Origin: Methylobacterium persicinum
Lineage (GTDB): Bacteria > Pseudomonadota > Alphaproteobacteria > Rhizobiales > Beijerinckiaceae
NCBI RefSeq assembly: GCF_022179525.1
Contig: NZ_BPQX01000030.1
Coordinates: 1-64,000, forward strand
Direction of reading: 5' to 3'
Length of the DNA stretch: 64,000 nt
Shown: positions 24,408 to 33,974 of the stretch, piece after piece
Numbering within the stretch: position 1 is the first letter of the stretch
How the letters are laid out: each line of letters starts with the position of its first letter
The notes under the pieces: generated by a model
Told to the model about the DNA's origin: nothing
What the model saw: the letters and a program-made list of their open reading frames with translations, nothing else
Database searches by the model: none
Position numbers and translations under genes: made by a program

Positions 24408-25982
24408 ATGACCCGCCTCCTCGCCCTCCTGTTCCTGCTCCTCTCTGCCCCCGCGCTCGCCCAGGGGCCCGATCCCTACGCACAGCTCGCCGGCGACGGC
24501 TACGCGGAGATCGAGGCCGGCGTCGCGGGGCTCGCGGCGAGCGGCGATCCGCGGGCGGGGGTGATCCTCTCGGCCCTGTCGGACGGGCGGCTGCTGGTCC
24601 GGCCCTCGGACAAGACGCTGCTCATTCGGCAGGCAACCGGAATCGTCGATGCCAGGACCGGCGCCCCGGCGCAGGACGATCCCGCCCTCAAGCCGGTGCG
24701 GGCCAACAACCGGGTCCGCCGGACCATCGAGGCGTCGCAGGGGCAGTTGAACCTCGTCAGCCTCGATCCGGCCAAGCGCCGGGAGGCGGCGGATGCCGTG
24801 TTCAAGGCCCGGGACGCCGCAGCCCTGCCCGCCCTCGACACGGCGCTGGCTCACGAGAAGGACGCCGCCGTCAAGCAGGCGATGACCGAGGCCCGCGCCG
24901 CGGTGCTCCTCGCCAAGCCCGGCACGGCCGAGGCGGAAAAACTCGCCGCGATTCCCGCGATCCAGGCCCGGGGCGACGGCGACGCCATGGGCATCCTGCG
25001 CGGCCTCGGCGCCGACCCGAGCGAGGCGGTGCGCGCCGCCGCCGCCCGGGGCATCGCGGCCATCGAGACTCGGCTTGCGATCCTCGGGGCGCTCCAGAAT
25101 GTCTGGTACGGGATCTCGCTCGGCTCGGTGCTGCTGCTGGCGGCGATCGGGCTCGCCATCACTTTCGGGGTGATGGGCGTCATCAACATGGCCCATGGCG
25201 AGATGGTGATGCTCGGCGCCTACACGACCTACCTCGTGCAGGAGGCGATCCGCACCAAGGCGCCGGCCCTGTTCCCGTGGTCGCTTGCCATCAGCATCCC
25301 CTGCGCCTTCCTCGTGGCGGGGCTGGTCGGCGTGCTGATCGAGCGGTTCGTCATCCGCTTCCTCTATGGGCGGCCGTTGGAAACCCTTCTCGCCACCTTC
25401 GGCGTCAGCCTCGTGCTCCAGCAGGCAGTGCGCTCCATCTTCGGGCCGACCAACCGGGAGGTCGGCGCCCCCGCCTTCATGAGCGGCGCCTTCGATTTCT
25501 ACGGCCTCTCCGTCACCTGGGGCCGGATGTGGATCATCCTGTTCTCCATGGCCGTGTTCCTCGGCCTGCTCTTCGTCCTGCGAAAGACCTCGTTCGGGCT
25601 GAAGACCCGGGCCGTCACCCAGAACCGGCGGATGGCCGCGGCAATGGGCATCCGCACGCCCTACGTCGATGCCCTCACCTTCGGGCTGGGCTCCGGCATC
25701 GCGGGAATCGCCGGGGTGGCCCTGTCGCAGATCGACAACGTCTCGCCGAACCTCGGCCAGGGCTACATCATCGACTCGTTCCTCGTGGTGGTGTTCGGCG
25801 GCGTCGGGAACCTGTGGGGGACGCTCGTTGCTGCGCTGACGCTCGGCGTCGTGAACAAGCTCGCCGAGCCGTATATCGGCGCCGTGCTCGCCAAGATCGG
25901 GCTGCTGATCTTCATCATCCTGTTCATCCAGAAGCGCCCGCGCGGGCTGTTCGCGCTCAAGGGCCGGGCGGTGGAATCGTGA
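24408..25982 (+). CDS. urtB: Urea ABC transporter permease UrtB
   Basis: The 524-residue protein begins with a signal-like segment (cleavage near ALAQ, residue 19), followed by about 200 residues of helical, HEAT-like periplasmic domain, then a LivH-type permease of eight or so membrane helices from about residue 227. VMGVINMAHGEMVMLGAY and FGVSLVLQQAVRSIFGP are permease signatures. The long N-terminal extension is typical of UrtB and distinguishes it from LivH. It pairs with UrtC to form the membrane channel. The gene is flanked on both sides by copies of one intergenic palindromic repeat in opposite orientation. Confidence 0.94.
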   Translation: MTRLLALLFLLLSAPALAQGPDPYAQLAGDGYAEIEAGVAGLAASGDPRAGVILSALSDGRLLVRPSDKTLLIRQATGIVDARTGAPAQDDPALKPVRANNRVRRTIEASQGQLNLVSLDPAKRREAADAVFKARDAAALPALDTALAHEKDAAVKQAMTEARAAVLLAKPGTAEAEKLAAIPAIQARGDGDAMGILRGLGADPSEAVRAAAARGIAAIETRLAILGALQNVWYGISLGSVLLLAAIGLAITFGVMGVINMAHGEMVMLGAYTTYLVQEAIRTKAPALFPWSLAISIPCAFLVAGLVGVLIERFVIRFLYGRPLETLLATFGVSLVLQQAVRSIFGPTNREVGAPAFMSGAFDFYGLSVTWGRMWIILFSMAVFLGLLFVLRKTSFGLKTRAVTQNRRMAAAMGIRTPYVDALTFGLGSGIAGIAGVALSQIDNVSPNLGQGYIIDSFLVVVFGGVGNLWGTLVAALTLGVVNKLAEPYIGAVLAKIGLLIFIILFIQKRPRGLFALKGRAVES

Positions 25983-25994
25983 GGCTCAGGTGTT

Positions 25995-26190
25995 CCCCTC
26001 TCCCCGCCATGCGGGGAGAGGCCCGCAAGGACCTCGTCGTCCTTGTGGGAAGCGAAGGCGTAGCCGCAGCGACGGTGAGGGGATGCGTCCGGAAGAGGCT
26101 CTTCCGTCGTCGCCCCCTCACCCCCGGCTGCCGCCTCGCTTCGGCGACGACAAGGTCGCCGAAGCCCTCTCCCCGCAAGCGGGGCGAGGG
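25995..26190 (-). repeat. Palindromic intergenic repeat, copy 2, between urtB and urtC
   Basis: Read on the minus strand this element matches copy 1 (24164-24356) along its whole length: the part at 26110-26185 is the near-exact reverse complement of 24172-24240, with only a handful of differences, and the opposite ends match likewise. Thus two inverted copies of about 195 bases flank urtB. Both begin and end with CTCTCCCCG-type stems. Confidence 0.85.
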
Positions 26191-26214
26191 AATGCGAACC
26201 TCCGGAGACGCCCT

Positions 26215-27360
26215 ATGACCCGCCTCATCGACCTCAAGGGCGCGATCTTCCTCAGCCTGCTGGCGGCCTTCTGCCTCGCCGTGCCGGTGCTGAACCTCGT
26301 CGTGCCGGAGGGCTCCGGGCTGCACCTGCCGACCTACCTCGTCTCGCTGTTCGGCAAGTACCTCGCCTATGCCCTGCTCGCCGTCAGCCTCGACCTCGTC
26401 TGGGGCTATTGCGGCATCCTCTCGCTCGGCCACGGGGCGTTCTTCGCGCTCGGCGGCTACGCGATGGGCATGTACCTGATGCGCCAGATCGGCAGCCGGG
26501 GCGTCTACGGCAATCCGGTTCTGCCCGACTTCATGGTGTTCCTGAACTACAAGGCCCTGCCCTGGTATTGGTATGGGTTCGACCACTTCGCCTTCGCCGC
26601 GCTGATGGTGCTCCTCGTGCCGGGGCTGCTCGCCTTCCTGTTCGGCTGGCTCGCCTTCCGCTCGCGGGTGACGGGGGTCTACCTCTCGATCATCACCCAG
26701 GCGATGACCTACGCCCTGATGCTCGCCTTCTTCCGCAACGACATGGGGCTCGGGGGCAATAACGGCCTCACCGACTTCAAGGATCTTCTGGGCTTCAACG
26801 TCCAGTCCCAAAACTTCCGCGTCGGCATCTTCGTCGCCACCGGCATCGCGCTGGCCTTCGGCTACCTGATCGCCCGCGCGATGACCGTCTCGGCTTACGG
26901 AAAAATCCTGATCGCCGTGCGCGATGCCGAAAGCCGCACGCGCTTCCTCGGCTACCGGCCGGAGCACTTCAAGACGCTCGCCTTCACCGTCTCGGCGATG
27001 ATGGCGGGCGTGGCCGGCGCCCTCTACGTGCCGCAGGTCGGCATCATCAACCCCGGCGAGTTCGCGCCCGGCAACTCGATCGAGGCGGTGATCTGGGTGG
27101 CGGTCGGCGGGCGCGGCACCCTCGTCGGGGCGGCGCTCGGCGCGGTGATCGTCAATTACGCCAAGACCATTCTGACGGGCGCTATGCCCGATGCATGGTT
27201 GTTCGCGCTGGGCGCCCTGTTCGTGGTCGTCACGCTGTTCATGCCCCGCGGCATCGTCGGCACACTCATGGAAAAATTCGGCAGCCGGCGGGCGGCGGCG
27301 ACGCTGCCGCCGGAGCCGGAGATTGCGCCGAAGCTCGCGGAAGAGGGACAGGGCTCGTGA
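26215..27360 (+). CDS. urtC: Urea ABC transporter permease UrtC
   Basis: A 381-residue LivM-type permease with about ten hydrophobic helices. The sequence has WGYCGILSLGHGAFFALGGYAMG and, further on, SRVTGVYLSIITQAMTYALM, both conserved in UrtC. An internal loop carries YKALPWYWYGFDHF, characteristic of the urea branch. The ATG at 26215 follows CCGGAGACG, a good ribosome binding site, directly after the repeat element. The stop overlaps the urtD GTG start as GTGA, so urtC and urtD are coupled. Confidence 0.94.
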   Translation: MTRLIDLKGAIFLSLLAAFCLAVPVLNLVVPEGSGLHLPTYLVSLFGKYLAYALLAVSLDLVWGYCGILSLGHGAFFALGGYAMGMYLMRQIGSRGVYGNPVLPDFMVFLNYKALPWYWYGFDHFAFAALMVLLVPGLLAFLFGWLAFRSRVTGVYLSIITQAMTYALMLAFFRNDMGLGGNNGLTDFKDLLGFNVQSQNFRVGIFVATGIALAFGYLIARAMTVSAYGKILIAVRDAESRTRFLGYRPEHFKTLAFTVSAMMAGVAGALYVPQVGIINPGEFAPGNSIEAVIWVAVGGRGTLVGAALGAVIVNYAKTILTGAMPDAWLFALGALFVVVTLFMPRGIVGTLMEKFGSRRAAATLPPEPEIAPKLAEEGQGS

Positions 27361-28157
27361 GCACCGCCGTGATGGACCCGCCCGCGACGGCCGTCGGGCC
27401 GGCCAACAAATCGAAGGTGACGGGGGCGCTGCTCTACGTCGATGACCTGCGCGTCACCTTCGACGGCTACAAGGCCCTGCGCGGCCTGTCCCTGACCCTG
27501 GCGCCGGGGGAGATGCGGGCGATCATCGGCCCGAACGGGGCCGGCAAGACCACGATGATGGATTGCATCACCGGCAAGACGAGGCCGGACAGCGGCATCG
27601 CCCTGTTCGATGGCACGCACGACCTGCTGGCCCTCGACGAGCCGGCCATCGCCGACCTCGGCATCGGCCGCAAGTTCCAGAAGCCGACCGTGTTCGAGAG
27701 CCACAGCGTGGCCGACAACATCCTGCTCGCCCTGAAGGGGCCGCGGGCGGCGGCGGCTTCCCTGTTCGGCTGGCGCAACCGGGTGGCTGCGGAGCGGATC
27801 GACGCGATCCTCACCACGGTCGGGCTCCTCCCCCACCGGGGGCGCCCGGCGGCGGACCTCAGCCATGGGCAGAAGCAGTGGCTAGAGATCGGCATGCTCC
27901 TCGCCCAGGACCCGAAGCTCCTCCTCGTGGACGAGCCGGTGGCCGGCATGACCGACGCCGAGACCGTTCAGACCGCCGAGTTGCTCCGCCGGATCGCCGG
28001 GGACCACGCGGTGGTGGTGGTGGAGCACGACATGCACTTCGTTCGGGCGCTCCAATGCCGGGTCACCTGCCTGCACGAGGGCGCTGTGCTGGCCGAAGGC
28101 TCCATCGACGCTGTCTCGGCCGACCCGAAGGTAGTCGAAGTGTATCTGGGGCGGTGA
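27357..28157 (+). CDS. urtD: Urea ABC transporter ATP-binding protein UrtD
   Basis: A 266-residue ATPase. Walker A is GPNGAGKTT (58-66), the signature is the variant LSHGQKQWLEIG typical of UrtD, Walker B is LLLVDEP with the usual downstream VAGMTDAE, and the switch histidine lies in VVVVEHDMHFV. The first 25 residues are a variable leader; the GTG at 27357 is chosen for its GTGA overlap with urtC. With UrtE it powers urea import. Confidence 0.94.
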   Translation: MSTAVMDPPATAVGPANKSKVTGALLYVDDLRVTFDGYKALRGLSLTLAPGEMRAIIGPNGAGKTTMMDCITGKTRPDSGIALFDGTHDLLALDEPAIADLGIGRKFQKPTVFESHSVADNILLALKGPRAAAASLFGWRNRVAAERIDAILTTVGLLPHRGRPAADLSHGQKQWLEIGMLLAQDPKLLLVDEPVAGMTDAETVQTAELLRRIAGDHAVVVVEHDMHFVRALQCRVTCLHEGAVLAEGSIDAVSADPKVVEVYLGR

Positions 28158-28183
28158 TGAACGAGTTCCCCCAACGCCTCCCC

Positions 28184-28295
28184 CCTCATCCTGAGGTGCC
28201 GTCGCGAAGCGAGGGCCTCGAAGGAGGGCTCCAGAGCCCGCGGCGATCCCTGGAAGTCTCCTGCGAGGCGGCTGACGCCGCACCTCAGGATGAGG
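28184..28295 (+). repeat. Palindromic intergenic repeat between urtD and urtE (second type)
   Basis: Perfect 16-base terminal inverted repeats, CCTCATCCTGAGGTGC (28184-28199) and GCACCTCAGGATGAGG (28280-28295), enclose about 80 bases that include GCGAAGCGAGGGCCTCGAAGGA-like sequence. The layout resembles widespread alphaproteobacterial intergenic repeats. It differs from the repeats around urtB. Confidence 0.8.
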
Positions 28296-28341
28296 TTGCG
28301 GACGGGACTCGCAGATCATTTGCCGCCGGGATTAGACCATC

Positions 28342-29037
28342 ATGCTGAGCGTCGAGGGCATCGACCTGTATTACGGCGCGGCGCAGGCCCTGCGCGGCGT
28401 CTCGCTGACTGCCGAGGCCGGGCAGGTCACGACCGTGCTCGGCCGCAACGGCGTCGGCAAGACCTCCCTGCTCCGGGCCATCGTCGGGCAGCAGCCGGTG
28501 CGCAGCGGGGCGATTCGCCTCGATGGCCGCGAGATCCAGGGCCTCGCCCCCTATGACCGGGCGCGGGCGGGCATCGCCTTCGTGCCACAGGGCCGGGAGA
28601 TCTTCCCCTTGCTCACGGTGAAGGAGAACCTCGAGACCGGCTTCGCGCCCCTCAAGCGCCGGGACCGGCACGTTCCGGCCGAGATCTACGATCTGTTCCC
28701 GGTCCTGAAGGACATGCTCCACCGCCGCGGCGGCGACCTCTCCGGCGGCCAGCAGCAGCAGCTCGCCATCGGCCGCGCCCTGGTCACCCGCCCGAAGCTC
28801 CTCGTCCTCGACGAGCCCACGGAGGGCATCCAGCCCTCGATCATCAAGGATATCGGGCGGGCGATCACCTACCTTCGCGGCAAGGGCGAGATGGCGATCG
28901 TGCTGGTCGAGCAATACTTCGAATGGGCCCGCGATCTCTGCGACAGCTACGCGGTCATGGACCGGGGGCAGGTCGTCCTCTCGGGGCCGCGCGCGGCGAT
29001 GGTCGAGGCCGACGTGCTGAAGCGGATGTCGGTGTGA
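28342..29037 (+). CDS. urtE: Urea ABC transporter ATP-binding protein UrtE
   Basis: A 231-residue LivF-type ATPase starting MLSVEGIDLYYGAAQALRGV. Walker A is GRNGVGKT (34-41), the signature LSGGQ is at 133-137, Walker B is LLVLDEPTEGIQPSI, and the switch residue lies in IVLVEQYFEW, with Gln in the usual place for UrtE. It closes the urtABCDE operon. About 180 bases separate it from the downstream chemoreceptor gene, with no clear terminator seen. Confidence 0.94.
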   Translation: MLSVEGIDLYYGAAQALRGVSLTAEAGQVTTVLGRNGVGKTSLLRAIVGQQPVRSGAIRLDGREIQGLAPYDRARAGIAFVPQGREIFPLLTVKENLETGFAPLKRRDRHVPAEIYDLFPVLKDMLHRRGGDLSGGQQQQLAIGRALVTRPKLLVLDEPTEGIQPSIIKDIGRAITYLRGKGEMAIVLVEQYFEWARDLCDSYAVMDRGQVVLSGPRAAMVEADVLKRMSV

Positions 29038-29218
29038 GGGAGAGCGTGGCGCATTTCCCGGCATTGCGCGGCCGGATGTTGGGATCGTGCAACGAGCGCG
29101 ACGTGTTCTGAAGCGCCACGCGAAAACAGAAGCGTGTATCCCCTCGCCTCGGCTTAAATTTATCTCAACGCCGTCCCCTTAGCCTTCCAAAGGAACTTGT
29201 TGGGGCGGAAAGTCTGTC

Positions 29219-31375
29219 ATGATCATCTCTTCGCGGCTGAGTGTCCGCCTGCCGGCCATGACGATCGGCTTGGCGCTCTTGAGTGCCGCGACCATGGGTG
29301 GAATCAGCTGGTACTCGGCGCGGGCCGGCCTCCTGAAGGCGGCGGGCGAGCGGCTCCACCTCGCCGCCTCCGCCCGCCGGGACAGCATCGAAGTGATGGC
29401 CGACCGGATGCAGGCGGATTTCATCGCGGTCGCCTCGCATCCGCAGATCGTGTCGAATTTCCCCGACCTGATCGAGACCCTCGACCCGTCGCGGCCTGAC
29501 TTCGCTGCGGTGGTCGAGGCGTTCCGGGCGCCCAAGACCGTCGAGGAGCGCATCGCCCTCGATGGCGGCTCCGCCACCGGGATGTACGGGCGCCGCCACG
29601 GCAAGGTGCAGGAGATCGCCCGCAAGCTCGTGGCGCAGCCGGGCTATGCCGACCTGATGTTCCTCGATGACGGCGGCCGGATCGTCTACACGACGACCAA
29701 GGGCGAGGATTTCGCGGCCACCCTCTCCGACGCGACCCTCAAGGGTTCGGCCCTGGGCCACCTCGTGGAACGGCTGAAGGCGGCCGATCCCAACACCGTC
29801 CTGTTCGAGGATTTCGCCCCCTATCCCGTTGGCGCCGGCCCGTCCGCCTTCATCGGCCGGGCGATGACCAAGCGCGCCAACGTCGCGATGGGCACGTCGC
29901 AGGCGGTCGAGCGGATCGGCTTCATCGTCATGCGCGTCACGCCCACCCTGTTCGACCAAGTGCTGTCCAAGCGCACCGGCCTGGGGGATACGGGGCAGGT
30001 GATGGCCGCCGGGCCGGACGGCCTCCTGCGCAGCGATCCACCCCTCAACCCGAACGCGAAGGCGGGTTCGTCCGTCGCCACGCTCGGCGTCCCGGCCGAG
30101 AACCTGAAGCGGAGCGAGGGCTTCGTCTTCGACGCCGCGGGCGAGGCGCATATGGGCGCCGCCTCGACGGTCTCCGTGCTCGGCGCTCCCTGGACGGTCC
30201 TCGCCGAGCAGTCGCAGGCCGAGGCGATCGAGGATGCCCGGGCCCTGTCGCGCACCCTCGTTCTGATCGGGCTGTGCGTGCTCGCGGCGACGGCCGCGCT
30301 CGGCCTGCTCCTCGCGCGCTCCATCGTCCGCCCCCTCGGCGCCCTCACCCGCGCCCTCAAGGCCCTGGCCGCCCGCGAGGACCTGACGGAAGTGGCCGGC
30401 AGCCGCCGCGCCGACGAGATCGGCGACATCGCCCGCGCCGTCGTGACCATCCGCGACATGACCCTGGAAGAGGCCGCGCAGCAGCTGAAGACCACCGAGG
30501 CTGCCCGGATGCGCGAGGAGCAGGCCCGCCGGGCGATGCTGCAGGACCTCGCGGGTCGGTTCGAACAGTCGGTGGTGGGCATCGTCGATGAGGTGACCGG
30601 GGCCGTCTCGACCCTTCAGGATACCTCCGGCACCATGCGCCACGCGGTCGAGGAGACGTCCGGCCGCTCGACCAGCGTCGCGAGCGCGGCGCAGCAGACC
30701 GCGGCCAGCGTCACCACCGTGGCGGCGGCCGCCGAGGAGCTGGGCTCGACGGTGCAGGAGATCAGCCGGCAGGTGGAGCAGGCCGCCGGGATGTCGGAGG
30801 CCGCGGTCCACGAGGCCGGCCGGGCCGGCCAGACGGTGGCGGACCTTTCCGCCGCGGCGACGCGCATCGGCGACGTCGTGCGGATCGTCTCGGCCATCGC
30901 CGGCCAGACCAACCTGCTGGCCCTGAACGCCACCATTGAGGCGGCCCGGGCCGGGGAAGCCGGGCGCGGCTTCGCGGTGGTGGCGAGCGAGGTGAAGGAA
31001 CTGGCTGCCCAGACCTCCCGCGCCACGGACGAGATCGGCCAGCAGATCGCCTCCATCCAGACCGCCACGGACGGCGCATCGCAGGCGATCCAGTCCATCA
31101 CCGCACAGATCGAGGCGATGAACCGCACCACGACGGGCATCGCGGCGGCGGTCGAGCAGCAGGGCGCGACCACGCAGGAGATCGTGCGCAGCATGAGCCA
31201 GGCCTCGGCCGGCACGAGCGCGATGACCTCGGACATCGCCGAGGTGGCCCGGGTCGCCGACGAGGCGGGGCGTGCGGCCTCCTCCGTCGCCCAGGCCACC
31301 GGCCAGCTCTCCTCTCAGTCGGACAGGCTTCGCGCCGAGGTCGCCCAGTTCCTCCAGAACGTCAGGGCGGCGTGA
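29219..31375 (+). CDS. Membrane methyl-accepting chemotaxis protein
   Basis: The 718-residue receptor has a transmembrane helix at about 13-30, a long periplasmic sensor domain of about 300 residues with a Cache-like layout ([18 protein letters not shown], and later [11 protein letters not shown] before the second helix), a second helix at about 340-362 ([21 protein letters not shown]), a HAMP domain, and a methyl-accepting domain with [20 protein letters not shown]. The C-terminus lacks a CheR-binding pentapeptide. It follows the urea transporter operon on the same strand, but nothing shows what ligand it senses. Confidence 0.92.
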   Translation: MIISSRLSVRLPAMTIGLALLSAATMGGISWYSARAGLLKAAGERLHLAASARRDSIEVMADRMQADFIAVASHPQIVSNFPDLIETLDPSRPDFAAVVEAFRAPKTVEERIALDGGSATGMYGRRHGKVQEIARKLVAQPGYADLMFLDDGGRIVYTTTKGEDFAATLSDATLKGSALGHLVERLKAADPNTVLFEDFAPYPVGAGPSAFIGRAMTKRANVAMGTSQAVERIGFIVMRVTPTLFDQVLSKRTGLGDTGQVMAAGPDGLLRSDPPLNPNAKAGSSVATLGVPAENLKRSEGFVFDAAGEAHMGAASTVSVLGAPWTVLAEQSQAEAIEDARALSRTLVLIGLCVLAATAALGLLLARSIVRPLGALTRALKALAAREDLTEVAGSRRADEIGDIARAVVTIRDMTLEEAAQQLKTTEAARMREEQARRAMLQDLAGRFEQSVVGIVDEVTGAVSTLQDTSGTMRHAVEETSGRSTSVASAAQQTAASVTTVAAAAEELGSTVQEISRQVEQAAGMSEAAVHEAGRAGQTVADLSAAATRIGDVVRIVSAIAGQTNLLALNATIEAARAGEAGRGFAVVASEVKELAAQTSRATDEIGQQIASIQTATDGASQAIQSITAQIEAMNRTTTGIAAAVEQQGATTQEIVRSMSQASAGTSAMTSDIAEVARVADEAGRAASSVAQATGQLSSQSDRLRAEVAQFLQNVRAA

Positions 31376-31416
31376 GGGGCCGCCCCCTCGTCGTTGCCTC
31401 TCTATTGCCGCCTCTC

Positions 31417-31580
31417 CGTCTTTGCGGGCGGAGCGAAGCAATCCAGGGCGGCGGAACCTCTCGGGATGGTGCGGACCCTTGAGTTGCTTCGCTCCACTCG
31501 CAATGACCGTGGAGGAGGCGATCCAAGGATGAAAGAAAACGCTTCAACGCCGAACCGTCGCCCACTTCGGCGGACAATGT
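31417..31580. repeat. Intergenic palindromic repeats (two types, tandem)
   Basis: 31417-31510 is a copy of the GCGAAGCAATCCAGGG element: its left arm (TTTGCGGGCGGAGCGAAGCAA) faces TTGCTTCGCTCCACTCGCAA on the right. Relatives are at 46184, 54676 and 63261. At 31545-31580 follows a second motif, CAACGCCGAACCG...CCCACTTCGGCGGA, also found at 56610-56640. They lie between the convergent chemoreceptor and histidine kinase genes. Confidence 0.8.
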
Positions 31581-31581
31581 C

Positions 31582-33012
31582 CTAAGACACCAAAAGGTCT
31601 TCGACGTCCTTCCGGTGGTCGGCGATCTCCGCCGGGGCCGCGCCGGAGGTGGAGCCCTTGCGGAGCTCCGGGTGTCCTGCCGCGAGCGGAAGCTCGATCG
31701 CCGCGCACAGGCCTCCCTCGGGCCGGTTCTCCAGGCTGAGGCGCCCGTCATGGGCCTCCACGATCGCCTGGACGATGGACAGCCCGAGCCCGAAGCCGCT
31801 GGCGGCGTTGAGGTTCCGCGCCCGGTCGCCCCGGACGAAGGGCTGCAGCATCGTCTCCCGCTCACCGTCGGGGATGCCCGGCCCTGAATCGATGATGCAG
31901 ACCCGCACCCCCCGGGGCGATCCTTCCATGACGAGGCGGGCCTGTCCGCCGTACTTCACCGCATTGTCCACGAGGTTGGTGATCGCCCGCTGCAGCTCGT
32001 CCGGCTGGCCGCGGACGAGGACATGGCGGCTGCGCTCGACGCTGACCGGGGCGCCGATATCGGTGAAGCCGTCACACACCGTCTGCACGACGGAGGCGAG
32101 GTCCACGAGGCTGTGGCTGCCGGCATCCCGGGCCTGCCCGTCCCGGACGAAGGACAGTGCCGCCTCCACGAGGCCGTTCATCTGGTCGAGGTCGCGGAGC
32201 GTGGCGGCCCGGGCGCCCTCGTCCTCGATGAACTCCGCGCGCAGGCGAAGCCTGGTGATCGGGGTGCGCAGGTCGTGGCTGATGGCGGCAAGCATCTGCG
32301 TGCGGTCGTCGATCAGTCGCCGGACGCGGGAGCGCATCCGGTCGAGGGCCCGGGAGACCGCCAGGACCTCCTCGGGCCCCGCCTGGGGCAGGGCGACGTG
32401 GTCGTCCCGGGCGCCGAAGGCCTCCGCCGCGCCAGCGAGGCGGGCCAGCGGCGCCGTCAGCGCCCGGGTCGCCCAGACGCAGAGAAGCGCCAGGGTCAAA
32501 GCCAGGAACACCACGGTGAAGATCAACGCCCCCTGCCGCGGCGGGCGGAGGGGGTCGTCCACCAGGGTCGCCCGCAGCATCGCGCCGTTCTGGGTCTTGA
32601 TGCCGACCCGCAACTGCCCGTCCTTCTCAAGTGGCGCCAGGGCGGTCACCATCACGGGGCGCCCGGCGGCCGCCCGGATACGGCGGATCACCGCGTGGTT
32701 CGGCACCCGCTCTGCGTTGGCCGGCGCCTTCCCGTCCCAGGCATCGAGCTCGATGAGGGGAAGGGACCGCGCGCCCGCGGCGAGCAGCGCCGGCCGCACG
32801 GCGGGGTCGGCGGCATCGAGGAGGCGGGCCAGCACCCCCACCCGGGCGGCGGCGACGCCCGGCAGGGCATCGGGGTTCTGGGGCTCGTGCAGCAGGAAGA
32901 AGGCTGTGGTGGCCACCACATGCGCCACGGCGATGCCGGCCACCACGAGGAGGGCGATCTGCCCGGCCACGCTCCGGGGGCGCAGGCGGGCGCGGAGGCC
33001 TGCGAGGGTCAT
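31582..33012 (-). CDS. Sensor histidine kinase, EnvZ type
   Basis: A 476-residue inner-membrane kinase: transmembrane helices at about 17-42 and 162-182 enclose a periplasmic domain of about 120 residues. Then come a HAMP segment (TRALTAPLARLAGAAEAFG), the dimerisation box ISHDLRTPITRL with the phospho-acceptor His246, and an ATPase domain with NLVDNAVKYGG (N box), DSGPGIP (G1) and FGLGLSIVQAI (G2). It overlaps the response regulator by ATGA and would phosphorylate it. The signal is not apparent. The C-terminal 30 residues after the kinase core are a variable tail. Confidence 0.93.
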   Translation of the reverse strand: MTLAGLRARLRPRSVAGQIALLVVAGIAVAHVVATTAFFLLHEPQNPDALPGVAAARVGVLARLLDAADPAVRPALLAAGARSLPLIELDAWDGKAPANAERVPNHAVIRRIRAAAGRPVMVTALAPLEKDGQLRVGIKTQNGAMLRATLVDDPLRPPRQGALIFTVVFLALTLALLCVWATRALTAPLARLAGAAEAFGARDDHVALPQAGPEEVLAVSRALDRMRSRVRRLIDDRTQMLAAISHDLRTPITRLRLRAEFIEDEGARAATLRDLDQMNGLVEAALSFVRDGQARDAGSHSLVDLASVVQTVCDGFTDIGAPVSVERSRHVLVRGQPDELQRAITNLVDNAVKYGGQARLVMEGSPRGVRVCIIDSGPGIPDGERETMLQPFVRGDRARNLNAASGFGLGLSIVQAIVEAHDGRLSLENRPEGGLCAAIELPLAAGHPELRKGSTSGAAPAEIADHRKDVEDLLVS

Positions 33013-33764
33013 GACCTTGTGACCTCCGGCGTGAACAAATAGCCGCCCGAGCGGATGGTGCGGATATATTCGGGGTTGCGGGTATCCCGCTCGATCTTCT
33101 GGCGGATCCGCGAGATCAGCACGTCGATGCTGCGCTCGAACGGCCCGGCGGCCCGGCCCTGGGTCAGGTCGAGGAGCTGATCGCGGGAGAGCACCCGCCC
33201 CGGCCGCAGGCACAGGGCCTGGAGCAGGTCGAACTCCGCCCCGGTGATCGAGACCCTGGCGCCCTCGGGGCTCAGGAGTTGGCGCAGGGCCACGTCGAGA
33301 GTCCATCCGGCGAAGTGCAGGCGCTTGCGGTCGTCGTTGTCCGGGGCTTCGGCGGAGACCCGCCGCAGGATCGCCCTGATGCGGGCCAGCAGTTCCCGCG
33401 GGTTGAACGGCTTGGCAAGGTAGTCGTCGGCTCCCAGTTCGAGGCCGAGGATGCGATCGACTTCCTCCGACTTCGCCGTGAGCATCAGGATCGGGATCTG
33501 CGAGGTCTCGCGCAGGCGCCGGCACAGGCTGAAGCCGTCCTCCCCCGGCAGCATCAGGTCGAGGACGATCAGGTCGATCCGCGCCTCTCCCAAGGCCCGG
33601 TCCATTTCCCGGCCGTCGCCCGCCAGCGTCACCCGGCAGTCGTTGCCGCGCAGGTAGCGCGCCACGAGGGCCGAAATCTCCCTGTCGTCCTCCACGACGA
33701 GGATATGGGGCGAGGCCGTTGCCGTCATCGTGCGGGTTTCGGAGAGTGGATCGGCGGTTGTCAT
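33009..33764 (-). CDS. OmpR-family response regulator
   Basis: A 251-residue regulator with an N-terminal receiver domain (acidic pocket ED at 25-27, phospho-acceptor Asp69 in VLDLMLPGEDGF, switch Lys in LAKPFNPREL) and a C-terminal winged helix (ITGAEFDLLQALCLRPGRVLSRDQLLDL, then RSIDVLISRIRQKIE). I chose the ATG at 33764; a second ATG at 33728 is possible, and neither has a strong ribosome binding site. It is cotranscribed with the kinase and diverges from a GH15 glycosidase gene 210 bases away, which could be a target. Confidence 0.92.
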   Translation of the reverse strand: MTTADPLSETRTMTATASPHILVVEDDREISALVARYLRGNDCRVTLAGDGREMDRALGEARIDLIVLDLMLPGEDGFSLCRRLRETSQIPILMLTAKSEEVDRILGLELGADDYLAKPFNPRELLARIRAILRRVSAEAPDNDDRKRLHFAGWTLDVALRQLLSPEGARVSITGAEFDLLQALCLRPGRVLSRDQLLDLTQGRAAGPFERSIDVLISRIRQKIERDTRNPEYIRTIRSGGYLFTPEVTRS

Positions 33765-33974
33765 CGTTCGATTATGCCCCGGACGCGCCGATATTCGAAG
33801 ATCTGGCCGGAACCATTTTGTAAACCGACGTTTCCAACTTCGCCCGGCGCCAGATACCGCGCCTTCGACCGCACTGCGGCGAATCGTCGAGCCGGACTCC
33901 ACGCCCCGGCATACCCGGCTAACTCCCCTGTCACGTCTCCCGCCGATTCCGGCGCGGGCGCAACCGGTACCTCC

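Noticed and set aside
24164-28295. CRISPR-like repeats in the urt operon
   Set aside because: The repeats are few, long and palindromic, lie singly between genes, and there are no regularly spaced units or cas genes.
29165-31441. Minus-strand long frame antisense to the chemoreceptor
   Set aside because: Low-complexity Gly/Arg/His-rich translation opposite a complete MCP; a GC shadow. The same holds for 36041-37672.
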